From: Rathayibacter oskolensis
Lineage (GTDB): Bacteria > Actinomycetota > Actinomycetes > Actinomycetales > Microbacteriaceae
Assembly (NCBI RefSeq): GCF_900177245.1
Contig: NZ_FXBM01000001.1
Span: 1,612,001 to 1,676,000, forward strand
Direction: 5' to 3'
Length of the DNA stretch: 64,000 nt
Each line of letters starts with the position of its first letter. Position 1 is the stretch's first letter. The translations under genes were made by a program, and so were the position numbers. Of the stretch, positions 39,661 through 48,337 are shown piece by piece. Under the pieces are notes generated by a model. It worked only from the letters and a program-made list of their open reading frames with translations, had not been told where the DNA came from and did not search any database.

Positions 39661-41337
39661 TCAGCTCGCGAGGCTCGCCCGCAGTGTGTCGAGACCGACC
39701 CCGCCGAGGTCGAGCGCCCGGCGGTGGAAGCCCGCGAGCGAGAACGCCGCGCCCTCGCGGGCCGCAGCCTCGTCGCGCAGCTCCTCCCAGATCCGCTGCC
39801 CGATCTTGTACGAGGGCGCCTGACCGGGCCAGCCCAGGTAGCGGTTCACCTCGAAGCGGATGAAGGCGTCGTCCATGTTCACGTTCGCGCGCATGAACGC
39901 CAGCGCGGACTCCGCGCTCCACACCTCGGTCGAGCCGGGCAGGCGCTTGCGCAGGTGCACGCCGATGTCGACCACGACGCGCGCGGCGCGCATCCGCTGG
40001 CCGTCGAGCATCCCGAGCCGGTCGGCCGGGTCGTCCAGGTAGCCGAAGCCCTCCATCAGCCGCTCCGCGTAGAGCGCCCAGCCCTCGGCGTGCCCCGAGC
40101 TGCCGGCGAGCTGCCGACGCCACGTGTTCAGCCGCGCGCGATTGACGACCGCCTGCCCCACCTGCAGGTGATGGCCGGGCACGCCCTCGTGGTAGACCGT
40201 CGTCAGCTCGCGCCAGGTCGCGAACTCGGTCACGCCCTCGGGGACCGACCACCACATCCGCCCCGGTCGCGCGAAGTCGTCGCTCGGCCCGGTGTAGTAG
40301 ATCCCGCCCTCGTGCGTCGGAGCGATGAGGCACTCGAGCCGGCGGAGCTCGGCGGGGATGTCGAAGGCGGTGCCGGCGAGCTCGGCGACGGCCCGGTCGC
40401 TGGTCTCCTGCATCCACCGCTGCAGCGCGTCGACTCCGTGCAGCGTGCGGGACGGATCACGGTCGAGGTGCGCGATCGCCTCGGCGACGGACGCCCCAGG
40501 CAGGATCTCGCGCGCGATCGCCTCCTGCTCGGCGGTCATCCGCGCGAGCTCCTCGATCCCCCACTCGTAGGTCTCGTCGAGGTCGACGACGGCGCCGAGG
40601 AAGCGGCGGGACTGCAGGGCGTACAGCTCGCGGCCGACAGCGTCCTCCGTGCCCGCGACCGGGGCGAGCTCGCCGCGGAGGAAGGCCGCGAGGCCCCCGT
40701 AGGCCGCACCGGCACGACGAGCGCCCTCCTCGAGTCGGGTGGCGAGCGAGGCGGGCAGGGAGCCGGAGGAGGGCGCCGCCTCTGCCGCGAGGCCGGCGAA
40801 GAAACCGCGCGGCGCCGCGATGGCGTCGGACTGCTCGGCGACGAGCCGCACCTGGCGGACGGCGGGCACCACTCCCGACCGGATGCCCTCCCGCAGCGTC
40901 TCGGTGTAGCCCGCCACGGCGGCGGGGACGGCGTGCAGCCGGTCGGCGACGGCCTCCCAGTCGGCGACCTCGTCGGTGGGCATGAGATCGAAGACGTCGC
41001 GCAGCTCCTGGGGCGGGGAGGCGATGACGTTGAGATCGCGCAGCGGCAGCTGGGCGTCGTGGGCCTCGAGCGTGAGGCGGAGCTCCGAGCCGAGGTCGGC
41101 GACCGTGACGCGATCGACCGCGTCGACCGGGACCGCGCTCTCGAGCTCGGTCAGCGCGGCCGCCACCGCATCCCGTGACCGGGCGCGACCCTCCGGTGAC
41201 AGATCGCCGAGGCGACCGCTCGACTCCACCCGCCCGATGTAGGTGCCGATGGTGGGGTCGAGCTCGACCAGCGTGTCGACCCAGCGCTCGGCGACGAGAT
41301 CGACGGCGGTCGGCTGACGGGGGGTGTCGGAGGTCAT
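39661..41337 (-). CDS. DUF885 family protein (putative metallopeptidase-like)
   Basis: A 558-residue protein of the DUF885 family. The family hallmark HEGVPGHHLQ is present in TVYHEGVPGHHLQVGQAVVN, with the later GHAEGWALYAERLM; together these resemble a zinc-metallopeptidase site (His-Glu and a distal Glu). No signal peptide is visible, so it is probably cytosolic. Substrate unknown. The ATG at 41337 follows TAGGCT by seven bases. It lies 35 bases after the polA stop on the same strand but likely has its own transcript. Confidence 0.85.
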   Translation of the reverse strand: MTSDTPRQPTAVDLVAERWVDTLVELDPTIGTYIGRVESSGRLGDLSPEGRARSRDAVAAALTELESAVPVDAVDRVTVADLGSELRLTLEAHDAQLPLRDLNVIASPPQELRDVFDLMPTDEVADWEAVADRLHAVPAAVAGYTETLREGIRSGVVPAVRQVRLVAEQSDAIAAPRGFFAGLAAEAAPSSGSLPASLATRLEEGARRAGAAYGGLAAFLRGELAPVAGTEDAVGRELYALQSRRFLGAVVDLDETYEWGIEELARMTAEQEAIAREILPGASVAEAIAHLDRDPSRTLHGVDALQRWMQETSDRAVAELAGTAFDIPAELRRLECLIAPTHEGGIYYTGPSDDFARPGRMWWSVPEGVTEFATWRELTTVYHEGVPGHHLQVGQAVVNRARLNTWRRQLAGSSGHAEGWALYAERLMEGFGYLDDPADRLGMLDGQRMRAARVVVDIGVHLRKRLPGSTEVWSAESALAFMRANVNMDDAFIRFEVNRYLGWPGQAPSYKIGQRIWEELRDEAAAREGAAFSLAGFHRRALDLGGVGLDTLRASLAS

Positions 41338-41344
41338 GCGCCCG

Positions 41345-41350
41345 AGCCTA
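41345..41350 (-). promoter_or_regulatory. -10 box for the DUF885 gene (leaderless pattern)
   Basis: TAGGCT on the minus strand, seven bases before the ATG at 41337, in the short gap after polA. Confidence 0.4.
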
Positions 41351-41372
41351 GCCAGGCCCACTCGGCGCGGGG

Positions 41373-44042
41373 TCAGTGCGCGGCGTCGTCCCAGTCGGCG
41401 CCGTGGCCGACCTGGACCTCGAGGGGGACGCGGAGCTCGACCGCACCGGCCATGCGACCGCGCACGACGCTCTCGAGCGCCTCCTCCTCTCCGGGTGCGA
41501 CGTCGAAGATGAGCTCGTCGTGCACCTGCAGGAGCATGCGGGAGCCGAGCCCCTGCTCGTCGATGTCGGCCTGGACACCGATCATGGCGAGCTTCATGAT
41601 GTCGGCGGCCGACCCCTGGATGGGAGAGTTGAGCGCCGCCCGCTCCGCGTTGTCGCGGAGGACGCGGTTGGCGCTCTGCAGATCGGGGAAGGGCCGGCGG
41701 CGCCCGAAGATCGTCTCGGTGTAGCCGGTCTCGCGCGCCTCCTCGACGACGGTGCGCAGGTAGTCGCGCACCGCTCCGAAGCGCACGAAGTAGTCGGTCA
41801 TCAGCTGCTTGGCCTCGGCGCTCGAGATCCGCAGCTGCTTCGACAGCCCGAAGGCGCTGAGGCCGTATGCGAGACCGTAGGACATCGCCTTCACCTTGTT
41901 GCGCATCGCCGAGGTGACATCGGCCGGTTCGACGCCGAAGATCCGGGCACCGACGAAGCGGTGCAGGTCCTCTCCGCTGTGGAAGGCCTCGATGAGACCG
42001 GCGTCGCCCGAGAGGTGCGCCATAATCCGCATCTCGATCTGCGAGTAGTCGGCCGTGAGCAGCGTGCTCGCCTCGCGGCTGTGCACGAAGGCGGTGCGGA
42101 TGCGGCGGCCGACCTCGCTGCGCACTGGGATGTTCTGGAGGTTCGGGTCGTTCGACGAGATGCGTCCCGTCGCCGTCCCGGTCTGGTCGTAGCTGGTGTG
42201 GATCCGCCCGTCGGCGGTGACCGACTTCTCGAGCGTCTCGATGATCTGCTTGAGCTTCGTCGCATCGCGGTGCTCGAGCAGGAGGCCGAGGAACGGGTGC
42301 GGATGCGAGTCCTGCAGATCGGCGAGCGCGGAGGCGTCGGTCGTGTACCCGGTCTTGGTCGCCCGGGTCTTCGGCATGGCGAGCTCCTCGAAGAGCACCT
42401 GCTGCAGCTGCTTCGGCGAGCCGAGGTTCATCTCGTGCCCGATCTCGGCGAACGCCCGGCTCGCCAGCTCGGCGGCGGTGGTCGTCAGCTCGCCCCGGAG
42501 GCGCGCGAGCACCGCGGAGTCGATCGCGACGCCCGTGAGCTCCATCGTCGCGAGCACCTGGACGATGGGCAGCTCGATGTCGACGAGCACCGAGAGCATG
42601 CCCTCGCCGAGCAGCTCGGTGAGCGGGGCGACCAGACGGAAGGCGTACCAGGCCTCGGTCGCCGGACCGATCGGCTCCACGCTCGGCACGAGCTGATCGG
42701 GGTCGCCCTGGGCCATCGTCTCGTCGAGGTACTGCGCGGTCTGCGCCGGCAGGGTCGCCGCGTGACCGGTGGGCTGCAGGAGGTAGGCCGCGACCCTCGT
42801 GTCGAAGGCGAGACCGGAGACGCTCAGCCCGGCACGGCGCAGCGCCTTGACCTGCGGCTTGGCGTCGGCGAAGACCTTGGGCGCCTCGCTCGCGAGCCAC
42901 TCCTCGAGCGCGGTGTAGTCGGGGCGGCCGGCGGCCCACGGGACGAATGCCGACTCGGTCTCGGTCGCGAGGCCGAGCCCGTCGAGCCCGTCGACTCCGA
43001 CCTGCACCTGCACGGCCACCGGCGTCGTCCCCCTGGTCGAGACGCGGTCGAGCCAGTGCGCGAGCTCCTCGTCGACGAGGGTGCGCACGGCGGGAGCGGC
43101 GGTCACGACGGTGTCGCCGGCCAGCGCGGAGGCCGCACCCTCGACGCCCTCCTCGGCTGCGATCGTGAGCACCCGCTCCTGCAGAGTCTTGAACTCGAGT
43201 CGGCTGAAGATCTCGCGGACGGCGTCGACGTCGATCGGGCGGCGATCGAGATCGGCGGGACCCAGCGGCAGCTCGACGTCGGTGACGAGGCGGTTGAGTC
43301 GGCGGTTGCGGAGCGCGTTCTCCTTCTGCTCGCGCAGCTTCTCGCCGACGACGCCCTTGATCTCGTCGGCGTGGGCGATGATGTCGGCCACGGTGCCGTA
43401 CTGGTTGACCCACTTGGCGGCCGTCTTCGGGCCGACCTTGTCGACTCCGGGCAGGTTGTCGCTGGTCTCGCCGACGAGGGCGGCGATCTCGGGGTACTGG
43501 TGCGGCTCGACACCGTACTTCTCGAACACCTTGTCGCGGTCGTAGCGGGTGAGCTGCGAGACGCCCTGGGTGGACGGGTAGAGCAGGGTGACCTCGGGGG
43601 TGACGAGCTGGATGGTGTCGCGGTCTCCCGAGACGACGAGCACCCGGAACCCGGCCTCGGCGCCCTGCTTCGCCAGTGTCGCGAGGATGTCGTCGGCCTC
43701 GAAGTCCTCCTTCGAGACGGTCCGGATGTTCATCGCGTGCAGCGCCTCCTCGAGAAGAGGGACCTGGCCCTTGAACTCGGGAGGGGTCTCTCCGCGGGTG
43801 CCCTTGTACTCGGGGTACTCGCGGGTGCGGAAGGAGTAGCGGGAGATGTCGAAGGCGACGCCGAGGTGCGTGGGCTTCTCGTTCTTGAGCAGCAGGATCA
43901 GCATCGACAGGAAGCCGTGGATCGCGTTGGTGTGCTGCCCGTCACGGGTCTGGAAACTGTCGACCGGAAGCGCGTAGAACGCCCGGAAGGCCAGCGAATG
44001 ACCGTCGACGAGCAGGAGGGTAGGCTGATCCGGATCTGACAC
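41373..44042 (-). CDS. polA: DNA polymerase I
   Basis: An 889-residue repair and Okazaki-fragment polymerase. The N-terminal 5' nuclease has LLLVDGHSLAFRAFYALP and EADDILATLA. The middle 3'-5' exonuclease-like region lacks the usual DxE acidic motif (LAFDTRVAAYLLQP remains), so proofreading is probably absent, as in other actinobacteria. Polymerase motifs are A (DYSQIEMRIMAHLSGD), B/O-helix (RNKVKAMSYGLAYGLSAFGL) and C (QVHDELIFDV). The GTG at 44042 has TAGTCT six bases upstream and no ribosome site, so the mRNA is likely leaderless. Divergent from the thioesterase gene. Confidence 0.96.
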   Translation of the reverse strand: MSDPDQPTLLLVDGHSLAFRAFYALPVDSFQTRDGQHTNAIHGFLSMLILLLKNEKPTHLGVAFDISRYSFRTREYPEYKGTRGETPPEFKGQVPLLEEALHAMNIRTVSKEDFEADDILATLAKQGAEAGFRVLVVSGDRDTIQLVTPEVTLLYPSTQGVSQLTRYDRDKVFEKYGVEPHQYPEIAALVGETSDNLPGVDKVGPKTAAKWVNQYGTVADIIAHADEIKGVVGEKLREQKENALRNRRLNRLVTDVELPLGPADLDRRPIDVDAVREIFSRLEFKTLQERVLTIAAEEGVEGAASALAGDTVVTAAPAVRTLVDEELAHWLDRVSTRGTTPVAVQVQVGVDGLDGLGLATETESAFVPWAAGRPDYTALEEWLASEAPKVFADAKPQVKALRRAGLSVSGLAFDTRVAAYLLQPTGHAATLPAQTAQYLDETMAQGDPDQLVPSVEPIGPATEAWYAFRLVAPLTELLGEGMLSVLVDIELPIVQVLATMELTGVAIDSAVLARLRGELTTTAAELASRAFAEIGHEMNLGSPKQLQQVLFEELAMPKTRATKTGYTTDASALADLQDSHPHPFLGLLLEHRDATKLKQIIETLEKSVTADGRIHTSYDQTGTATGRISSNDPNLQNIPVRSEVGRRIRTAFVHSREASTLLTADYSQIEMRIMAHLSGDAGLIEAFHSGEDLHRFVGARIFGVEPADVTSAMRNKVKAMSYGLAYGLSAFGLSKQLRISSAEAKQLMTDYFVRFGAVRDYLRTVVEEARETGYTETIFGRRRPFPDLQSANRVLRDNAERAALNSPIQGSAADIMKLAMIGVQADIDEQGLGSRMLLQVHDELIFDVAPGEEEALESVVRGRMAGAVELRVPLEVQVGHGADWDDAAH

Positions 44043-44048
44043 AGGGCC

Positions 44049-44054
44049 AGACTA
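44049..44054 (-). promoter_or_regulatory. -10 box for polA (leaderless pattern)
   Basis: TAGTCT on the minus strand, six bases (GGCCCT) before the GTG of polA. Confidence 0.5.
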
Positions 44055-44133
44055 CACAGCGCCTCCGACACGGGATCCGGCCCGCTGCACCCGCTGGCCG
44101 AGGCCCGCGCGAGGCTCCAGAACAAGGAGTACC

Positions 44134-44577
44134 GTGACCGATCCCGAGCCCCGCGACACCGTCTGGAGCCGCCCGCCCGCGCTCGATCTGGTCGCCTCGA
44201 TAGGCCGCGGCGGAGGCGAGCTCGCCGACACCATGGGCATCGTCTGGCACGAGCTCACCCCCGAGCACTCCGTCGCCTCGATGCCCGTCGAAGGCAACCG
44301 TCAGCCGTTCGGCATCCTGCACGGAGGCGCGCACGTGGTGCTCGCGGAGTCGATGGGCTCGATCGCCGCGAACGTCCACGCCGGCGAGGGCCGGATCGCG
44401 ATGGGCATCGAGCTGAACGCGAGTCACAGCCGCTCGACCCGCTCGGGCTTCGTCATCGGCACCTGCGACGCGATCCACCTGGGCTCGACCCTCGTCACCC
44501 ACGAGATCGTGATCCGAGACGAGGAGGGGCGCCGCCTCTCGACGGTCCGCATCACGAACATCATCCGGAGCCGCTGA
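44134..44577 (+). CDS. Hotdog-fold thioesterase (PaaI/YbgC-like)
   Basis: A 147-residue single-domain hotdog protein. The family helix FGILHGGAHVVLAESMGSIAA carries the HGG motif typical of PaaI-type acyl-CoA thioesterases; the catalytic acid is probably the Glu in LAESMGS. Relatives hydrolyse small aromatic or aliphatic acyl-CoA, 1,4-dihydroxy-2-naphthoyl-CoA among them, so the substrate is open. GTG start at 44134 with AAGGAG six bases upstream. Single gene followed by a minisatellite. Confidence 0.85.
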   Translation: MTDPEPRDTVWSRPPALDLVASIGRGGGELADTMGIVWHELTPEHSVASMPVEGNRQPFGILHGGAHVVLAESMGSIAANVHAGEGRIAMGIELNASHSRSTRSGFVIGTCDAIHLGSTLVTHEIVIRDEEGRRLSTVRITNIIRSR

Positions 44578-44700
44578 CCGCGGCGCTCCCCGCCCGCCGC
44601 GGCGCAGTCGCGGCGCCATCGGACGCGGCGGTCCCCGCCCGCCGCGGCGCAGTCGCGGCGCCATCGGACGCGGCGGTGCCCGCCCGCCGCGGCGCAGTCG
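44578..44700. repeat. 45-bp tandem repeat (minisatellite)
   Basis: The 20-base core CGCCCGCCGCGGCGCAGTCG recurs at 44591, 44636 and 44681, an exact period of 45. The two full spacers are nearly identical (one G/C difference near the end). It starts at the thioesterase stop and has at least two and a half units. It is not translated on any strand with support. Confidence 0.9.
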
Positions 44701-44899
44701 GCTGTGCGAGGTGGTTGCGGTGAGTGGAGCGGGTCGCGAACGGCTACGGGAGAACGCTGACACGCGTTCTCCCGGTTCGCCTCGTGGAACTCGGCTGGTG
44801 TGACGGCGCACGCTCGGATTCGGATGGATCGTCGGCGACAGTGATTTCTTGAGTGCGCAAGCCCGGGACGGGGTGTCGGGGGCGACCTAGGCTCGGGAC
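44701..44899. other. Upstream region of the PdxH-like gene
   Basis: About 200 bases after the minisatellite. Apart from the promoter box next to the following GTG and a modest repeat of GAGAACGC/GCGTTCTC (about 44750-44772) that can form a hairpin, I see nothing in it. Confidence 0.4.
44888..44893 (+). promoter_or_regulatory. -10 box for the PdxH-like gene (leaderless pattern)
   Basis: TAGGCT, six bases (CGGGAC) before the GTG at 44900. Confidence 0.5.
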
Positions 44900-45571
44900 G
44901 TGACCTTCCGTGATCTGCTGCGTTCGATGCCGTCCATGCCGTCCGAGCTGCCCGCCTTCGACGCGGAGGCGGCGCCGACCGACCCCGTCGAGCTGTTCTC
45001 GCAGTGGCTCGAGGAGGCGGCGGCGGCCGGGCAGCTGCTCCCCCACGGCGCGACGCTGTCGACCGCCGACGAGGAGGGGGACGTCACGGCGCGCGTGCTC
45101 GTGCTGCGCGACGTCGACGAGCGCGGCTGGGCGTTCTCGACGCACGCCTCCAGCCCGAAGGGCCGGGCGATGGCCGAGAACCCGCACGCGTCGCTCACGT
45201 TCTTCTGGCCTGTGCAGGGACGCCAGGTCCGAGTCGAGGGCCGCGCCGAGAGGGGCACCGCCGACGAATCGGCCGACGACTTCCGCCGTCGGTCCGAGGC
45301 GGCGCGCACCGCCCTGCTCGTCGGCCGCCAGAGCGAGCCGATGCGCAGCTCCGCCGACTTCGGCCTGGTCACCCTGCAGACGAGCGTCGCCGTGGGCTGC
45401 TCGCCCGCGACGCTGGACCGCGACTGGGCCGTCTACCGCGTCGTCCCCGAGCGGATCGAGTTCTGGCAGGGTTCGACAGCCGCCGAGCAGGACCACGTCC
45501 GGCTCGAGTACCGCCCGGGAACGACGGAGGCGGGCGCCTCCGCGTGGGAGCGCACCCGCCTCTGGCCGTGA
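44900..45571 (+). CDS. Pyridoxamine 5'-phosphate oxidase family protein (PdxH-like)
   Basis: A 223-residue FMN-binding split-barrel protein. The order of blocks matches PdxH: DPVELFSQWLEEA, ARVLVLRDVDERGWAFST, SPKGRAMAENPHASLTFFW, GRQVRVEGRAE and the C-terminal RIEFWQG plus WERTRLWP, where PdxH ends R-L-x-P. True PdxH oxidises pyridoxine and pyridoxamine 5'-phosphates to the active coenzyme. It lacks the very conserved QGSRIHxR-type segment of canonical PdxH, so a related flavin oxidase is possible. GTG start at 44900, apparently leaderless. Confidence 0.78.
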   Translation: MTFRDLLRSMPSMPSELPAFDAEAAPTDPVELFSQWLEEAAAAGQLLPHGATLSTADEEGDVTARVLVLRDVDERGWAFSTHASSPKGRAMAENPHASLTFFWPVQGRQVRVEGRAERGTADESADDFRRRSEAARTALLVGRQSEPMRSSADFGLVTLQTSVAVGCSPATLDRDWAVYRVVPERIEFWQGSTAAEQDHVRLEYRPGTTEAGASAWERTRLWP

Positions 45572-45586
45572 TCCGCTGAAACGGAC

Positions 45587-46192
45587 CTACTTCTTGGGGC
45601 TCAGCTGCTCGATGATCGCCTGAGCGACGTCGTGCATGGTCAGGCGACGGTCCATCGACGCCTTCTGGATCCAGCGGAACGCCTCGGGCTCGGTGAGGCC
45701 CATCTTCTCGTTGAGCAGGCCCTTGGCGCGGTCGACGAGCTTGCGGGTCTCGAAGCGCTCGACCATGTCGGCGACCTCGGCCTCGAGGGTGATGATCTGG
45801 GCGTAGCGGGACAGCGCGATCTCGATCGCGGGCAGCAGATCGTTCGGGGTGAACGGCTTCACGACGTAGGCGAGAGCACCGGCCTCGCTGGCGCGCTCGA
45901 CGAGCTCCTTCTGGCTGAACGCCGTGAGGAGGACGACCGGGGCGATGTGCGCCTTCGAGAGACGCTCGGCGGCCGAGATGCCGTCGAGCTGGGGCATCTT
46001 GACGTCCATGATGACCAGGTCGGGGCGGAGCTCGGTGGCGAGGGCCACGGCCGTCTCGCCGTCTCCGGCCTCACCGACGACCTCGAAGCCGTTGTCGCGG
46101 AGGATCTCCACGATGTCCATGCGGATGAGCGATTCGTCTTCGGCGACGACGACCCGGCGGGGTGCGGTCGACGTGGGTTCCTGGTCTGTCAC
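45587..46192 (-). CDS. ANTAR-domain response regulator (PdtaR-like)
   Basis: A 201-residue regulator. The receiver domain (12-130) has the acidic pocket E18/D19, phospho-acceptor D63 in VIMDVKMP and the conserved Lys in YVVKPFTPND. The C-terminal ANTAR domain (about 140-197, VDRAKGLLNEKMGLTEPEAF) binds RNA hairpins and acts by antitermination. It resembles PdtaR of mycobacteria, whose partner kinase PdtaS is encoded elsewhere; no kinase gene is in this window. GTG start at 46192, with TAGGCT seven bases upstream. Divergent from the tRNA-Leu gene. Confidence 0.9.
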   Translation of the reverse strand: MTDQEPTSTAPRRVVVAEDESLIRMDIVEILRDNGFEVVGEAGDGETAVALATELRPDLVIMDVKMPQLDGISAAERLSKAHIAPVVLLTAFSQKELVERASEAGALAYVVKPFTPNDLLPAIEIALSRYAQIITLEAEVADMVERFETRKLVDRAKGLLNEKMGLTEPEAFRWIQKASMDRRLTMHDVAQAIIEQLSPKK

Positions 46193-46199
46193 GCCGGAG

Positions 46200-46205
46200 A
46201 GCCTA
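46200..46205 (-). promoter_or_regulatory. -10 box for the ANTAR regulator (leaderless pattern)
   Basis: TAGGCT on the minus strand, seven bases before the GTG at 46192. The -35 zone falls inside the 5' flank of the divergent tRNA gene. Confidence 0.4.
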
Positions 46206-46231
46206 CGGTATTCTCAACGGGCTTGTTGTGC

Positions 46232-46314
46232 GCCGGTGTGGCGGAATGGCAGACGCGGGGCACTCAAAATGCTCTGTCCGAGAGGGCGTGCGGGTTCGAG
46301 TCCCGCCACCGGCA
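46232..46314 (+). tRNA. tRNA-Leu (anticodon CAA)
   Basis: 83 nt with the acceptor GCCGGTG pairing with CACCGGC and discriminator A at 46314. The anticodon stem GGGCA/TGCTC encloses the loop CTCAAAA, giving anticodon CAA at 46265-46267 (codon UUG). The long variable arm around CTGTCCGAGAGGGCG is the type II form expected for leucine. T-arm GCGGGTTCGAGTCCCGC is intact. CCA is not encoded. Confidence 0.95.
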
Positions 46315-46347
46315 CAGCTGCCGACGCGGCGACGGCATCCGGTTCGC

Positions 46348-46353
46348 TAGCGT
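46348..46353 (+). promoter_or_regulatory. -10 box for the GNAT gene (leaderless pattern)
   Basis: TAGCGT, six bases (CGTCGG) before the ATG at 46360. Confidence 0.45.
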
Positions 46354-46359
46354 CGTCGG

Positions 46360-47019
46360 ATGAGCGATCCCTCGAGTGTCTGGCCCCTCTTCTCGCTCGT
46401 CCTGCGCACCCCGCGGCTCGAACTGCATCCGGTCCGCGACGACGATCTGCCCGCTCTGGCGGCCGCCGCTTCGGCGGGGATCCACGAGCCGGGGCGCTCG
46501 CCGTTCCCCTCTCCCTGGGCGGAGGCGCCGCCCGAGAGGCTCCCCGCGGACCTCGCGCGCTACCACTGGTCGCTGCGCGCTGCCACGACCGCCGACTCCT
46601 GGCGCATCGCCTTCGCGATCCTCGAGGACGGAGCCGTGATCGGCTGCCAGGACCTCGTCGCCGACCGTTTCGCGGCGACCCGCACGGTGTCGTCGGGCTC
46701 CTGGCTGACGCGCGGAGCGCAGGGCAGAGGGCTCGGACGCGAGATGCGTGCCGCCGTGCTCGTGTTCGCCTTCGACCACCTCGGCGCCGAGGTGGCGGAG
46801 AGCAGCGCACTGGAGTGGAACACGGCCTCGATCGGTGTCTCGACGGCGCTGGGCTACCGGCCGAACGGCACGCAGCGCACGGTCGGAGCCGACGGCGCGG
46901 CTGTGGAGGAGACGCGGTTCCGACTGAGCGCCGCGGACTTCCGCCGACCCGACTGGTCGCTCGAGGTCGAGGGGGTCGAGGCGGCGCGCGCGGCACTCGA
47001 GCCGCCTGCTCCGGTCTGA
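46360..47019 (+). CDS. GNAT family N-acetyltransferase (RimJ/RimL-like)
   Basis: A 219-residue acetyltransferase. The start TPRLELHPVRDDDLPAL and the acetyl-CoA loop WLTRGAQGRGLGREMRAAVL (Q/R-x-x-G-x-G/A type) place it in the RimJ/RimL-like group that acetylates N-termini or small amines. VAESSALEWNTASIGVSTALGY is the typical motif B with Asn. The substrate is unknown. It follows the tRNA by 45 bases, appears leaderless, and converges on the monooxygenase gene five bases further on. Confidence 0.85.
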   Translation: MSDPSSVWPLFSLVLRTPRLELHPVRDDDLPALAAAASAGIHEPGRSPFPSPWAEAPPERLPADLARYHWSLRAATTADSWRIAFAILEDGAVIGCQDLVADRFAATRTVSSGSWLTRGAQGRGLGREMRAAVLVFAFDHLGAEVAESSALEWNTASIGVSTALGYRPNGTQRTVGADGAAVEETRFRLSAADFRRPDWSLEVEGVEAARAALEPPAPV

Positions 47020-47023
47020 CGGG

Positions 47024-48337
47024 TCAGAACCGCGCCAGGCTCCCTCGCAGCCCGCCGCCCGGGTGGTCGCGACGGAGGATCCCCCGGCGCCGGAGGATCG
47101 GCACGAGGTCGTCGAGCATCCGGTGCAGCGTGACCGGATGGAAGTCGCCCGAGAAGGCGATGCCGTCGTTGTCGGCGTCGTCGCCGAGCTCCTGGACGAA
47201 GTCGGCGACCTCCTCCGCCGTGCCGACGACTCCGCGTCGGTCGGCGATCAACCCCAGCCGCGCCTTCGCCGTGAGTAGTTCGCGCAGCGGGGCGTCCGCG
47301 TCCGCTCCGCCGTAGAGACCGGCGATGCTGCCGCGCGACACGTGCTCGCCGAAGACGGAGGGGTCGATCGGGCGGTCGAGATCGAGCGCGGTCAGGTCGG
47401 TCTCGAGATCGCTGGACTGCGCGGCGGCGATGGCGAGCAGCGCCTCCTCGTCGGGATGGGCCGAGGCGGCGACGAGGCGCTCGGCCTCCTCCCTGCTCGA
47501 GACCACGACGGGCTTGACGACGAACAGGATCGTGAGGTCGTCGGGGTCGCGGCCGTGAGCGGCCGCGGCCGCCCTGGCGCGCTCGCGGTACGAGCGCACG
47601 GTGGCGGTGTCGAGCGAGGCCAGTGCCAGCTGGATCTCGGACTGCGCGCCGGCGAAGTCGATCCCGCGAGGCGATCCTCCGGGCGAGACGATGACGGGAT
47701 CGCCTCCCTCGAACGGCAGGGCGTTCAACGGCCCGTCGAAGACGAAGTGCGCACCGCGGTGCCGCACCGGTCGCAGTCGGGTGCCGTCGGCGAAGCGCCC
47801 CGACGCCGCGTCGCGGATCAGCGCACCGTCGTCCCAGCTGTGCCAGAGCTCTCGGATCGAGTCGAGCCACTCGTGCGCGCGATCGTAGGCGGCGTCGTGG
47901 GCGAGCGGTTCGAACCCGAAGTGACGACTGCTGCCCACGTCGGTCACGACGTTGAGCCCGAGGCGCCCTCCGCTGAGATGCTGGAGCGTCGCGAACTGGC
48001 GCGCCGCCTGGTAGGGGCTGTAGGCCATCGGATTCACGGTGGGAGCGACTCCCAGCGTCTGCGTGGCCTCGAAGAGGTAGGGAGCGAGCATCATCGGGTC
48101 GTGCTTGGGGCCGCCGTAGGCTCTGCGCACCCGGAGGTCGAGTGTGCTCGCGTTCCCGAGCGAGAGGGCGTCCTCGATGATCACGAGGTCGAAGCCGGCC
48201 TGCTCGAGTTCGCGTGCGCTCTGGCGGTAGAGCTCCGGCTCGGTCCACGAGCGGTCCCAGTCCCAGTTCGGCTGCCCCCACGCCTGCGGGCCGAAGCCGC
48301 GCGAGAGGAACCAGGCGAAGTGCTGCGGCCGGCTCAC
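47024..48337 (-). CDS. LLM-class flavin-dependent monooxygenase (NtaA/SnaA/DszA-like)
   Basis: A 437-residue TIM-barrel oxidoreductase of the bacterial luciferase superfamily using reduced FMN. The blocks EQAGFDLVIIEDALSLG, HDPMMLAPYLFEAT, VNPMAYSPYQAARQFATLQHLSGGRLGLNVVT and PVIVSPGGSPRGIDFA fit the NtaA/SnaA/DszA subgroup, which acts on nitrilotriacetate, sulfones and related compounds. Its GTG overlaps the stop of the preceding metY-like gene (GTGA), so both enzymes come from one message. This linkage suggests oxidation of an organosulfur compound to release sulfur; that is inference. Confidence 0.85.
   Translation of the reverse strand: MSRPQHFAWFLSRGFGPQAWGQPNWDWDRSWTEPELYRQSARELEQAGFDLVIIEDALSLGNASTLDLRVRRAYGGPKHDPMMLAPYLFEATQTLGVAPTVNPMAYSPYQAARQFATLQHLSGGRLGLNVVTDVGSSRHFGFEPLAHDAAYDRAHEWLDSIRELWHSWDDGALIRDAASGRFADGTRLRPVRHRGAHFVFDGPLNALPFEGGDPVIVSPGGSPRGIDFAGAQSEIQLALASLDTATVRSYRERARAAAAAHGRDPDDLTILFVVKPVVVSSREEAERLVAASAHPDEEALLAIAAAQSSDLETDLTALDLDRPIDPSVFGEHVSRGSIAGLYGGADADAPLRELLTAKARLGLIADRRGVVGTAEEVADFVQELGDDADNDGIAFSGDFHPVTLHRMLDDLVPILRRRGILRRDHPGGGLRGSLARF

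Noticed and set aside
39661-43413. Fusion of the DUF885 protein with a long N-terminal region
   Set aside because: The extra 690 codons are an out-of-frame shadow of polA. A start and promoter box lie at 41337-41350.
41373-44042. Functional proofreading domain in PolA
   Set aside because: The acidic DxE motif expected at the start of the exonuclease region is not visible, in line with other actinobacterial PolA.
43942-44811. Minus-strand protein through the 45-bp minisatellite
   Set aside because: The frame remains open only because the 45-bp period is a multiple of three. It overlaps the thioesterase gene and has no domain.
46314-46359. Genomic island integrated at tRNA-Leu
   Set aside because: No integrase and no repeat of the tRNA 3' end in the window; the following genes are ordinary.
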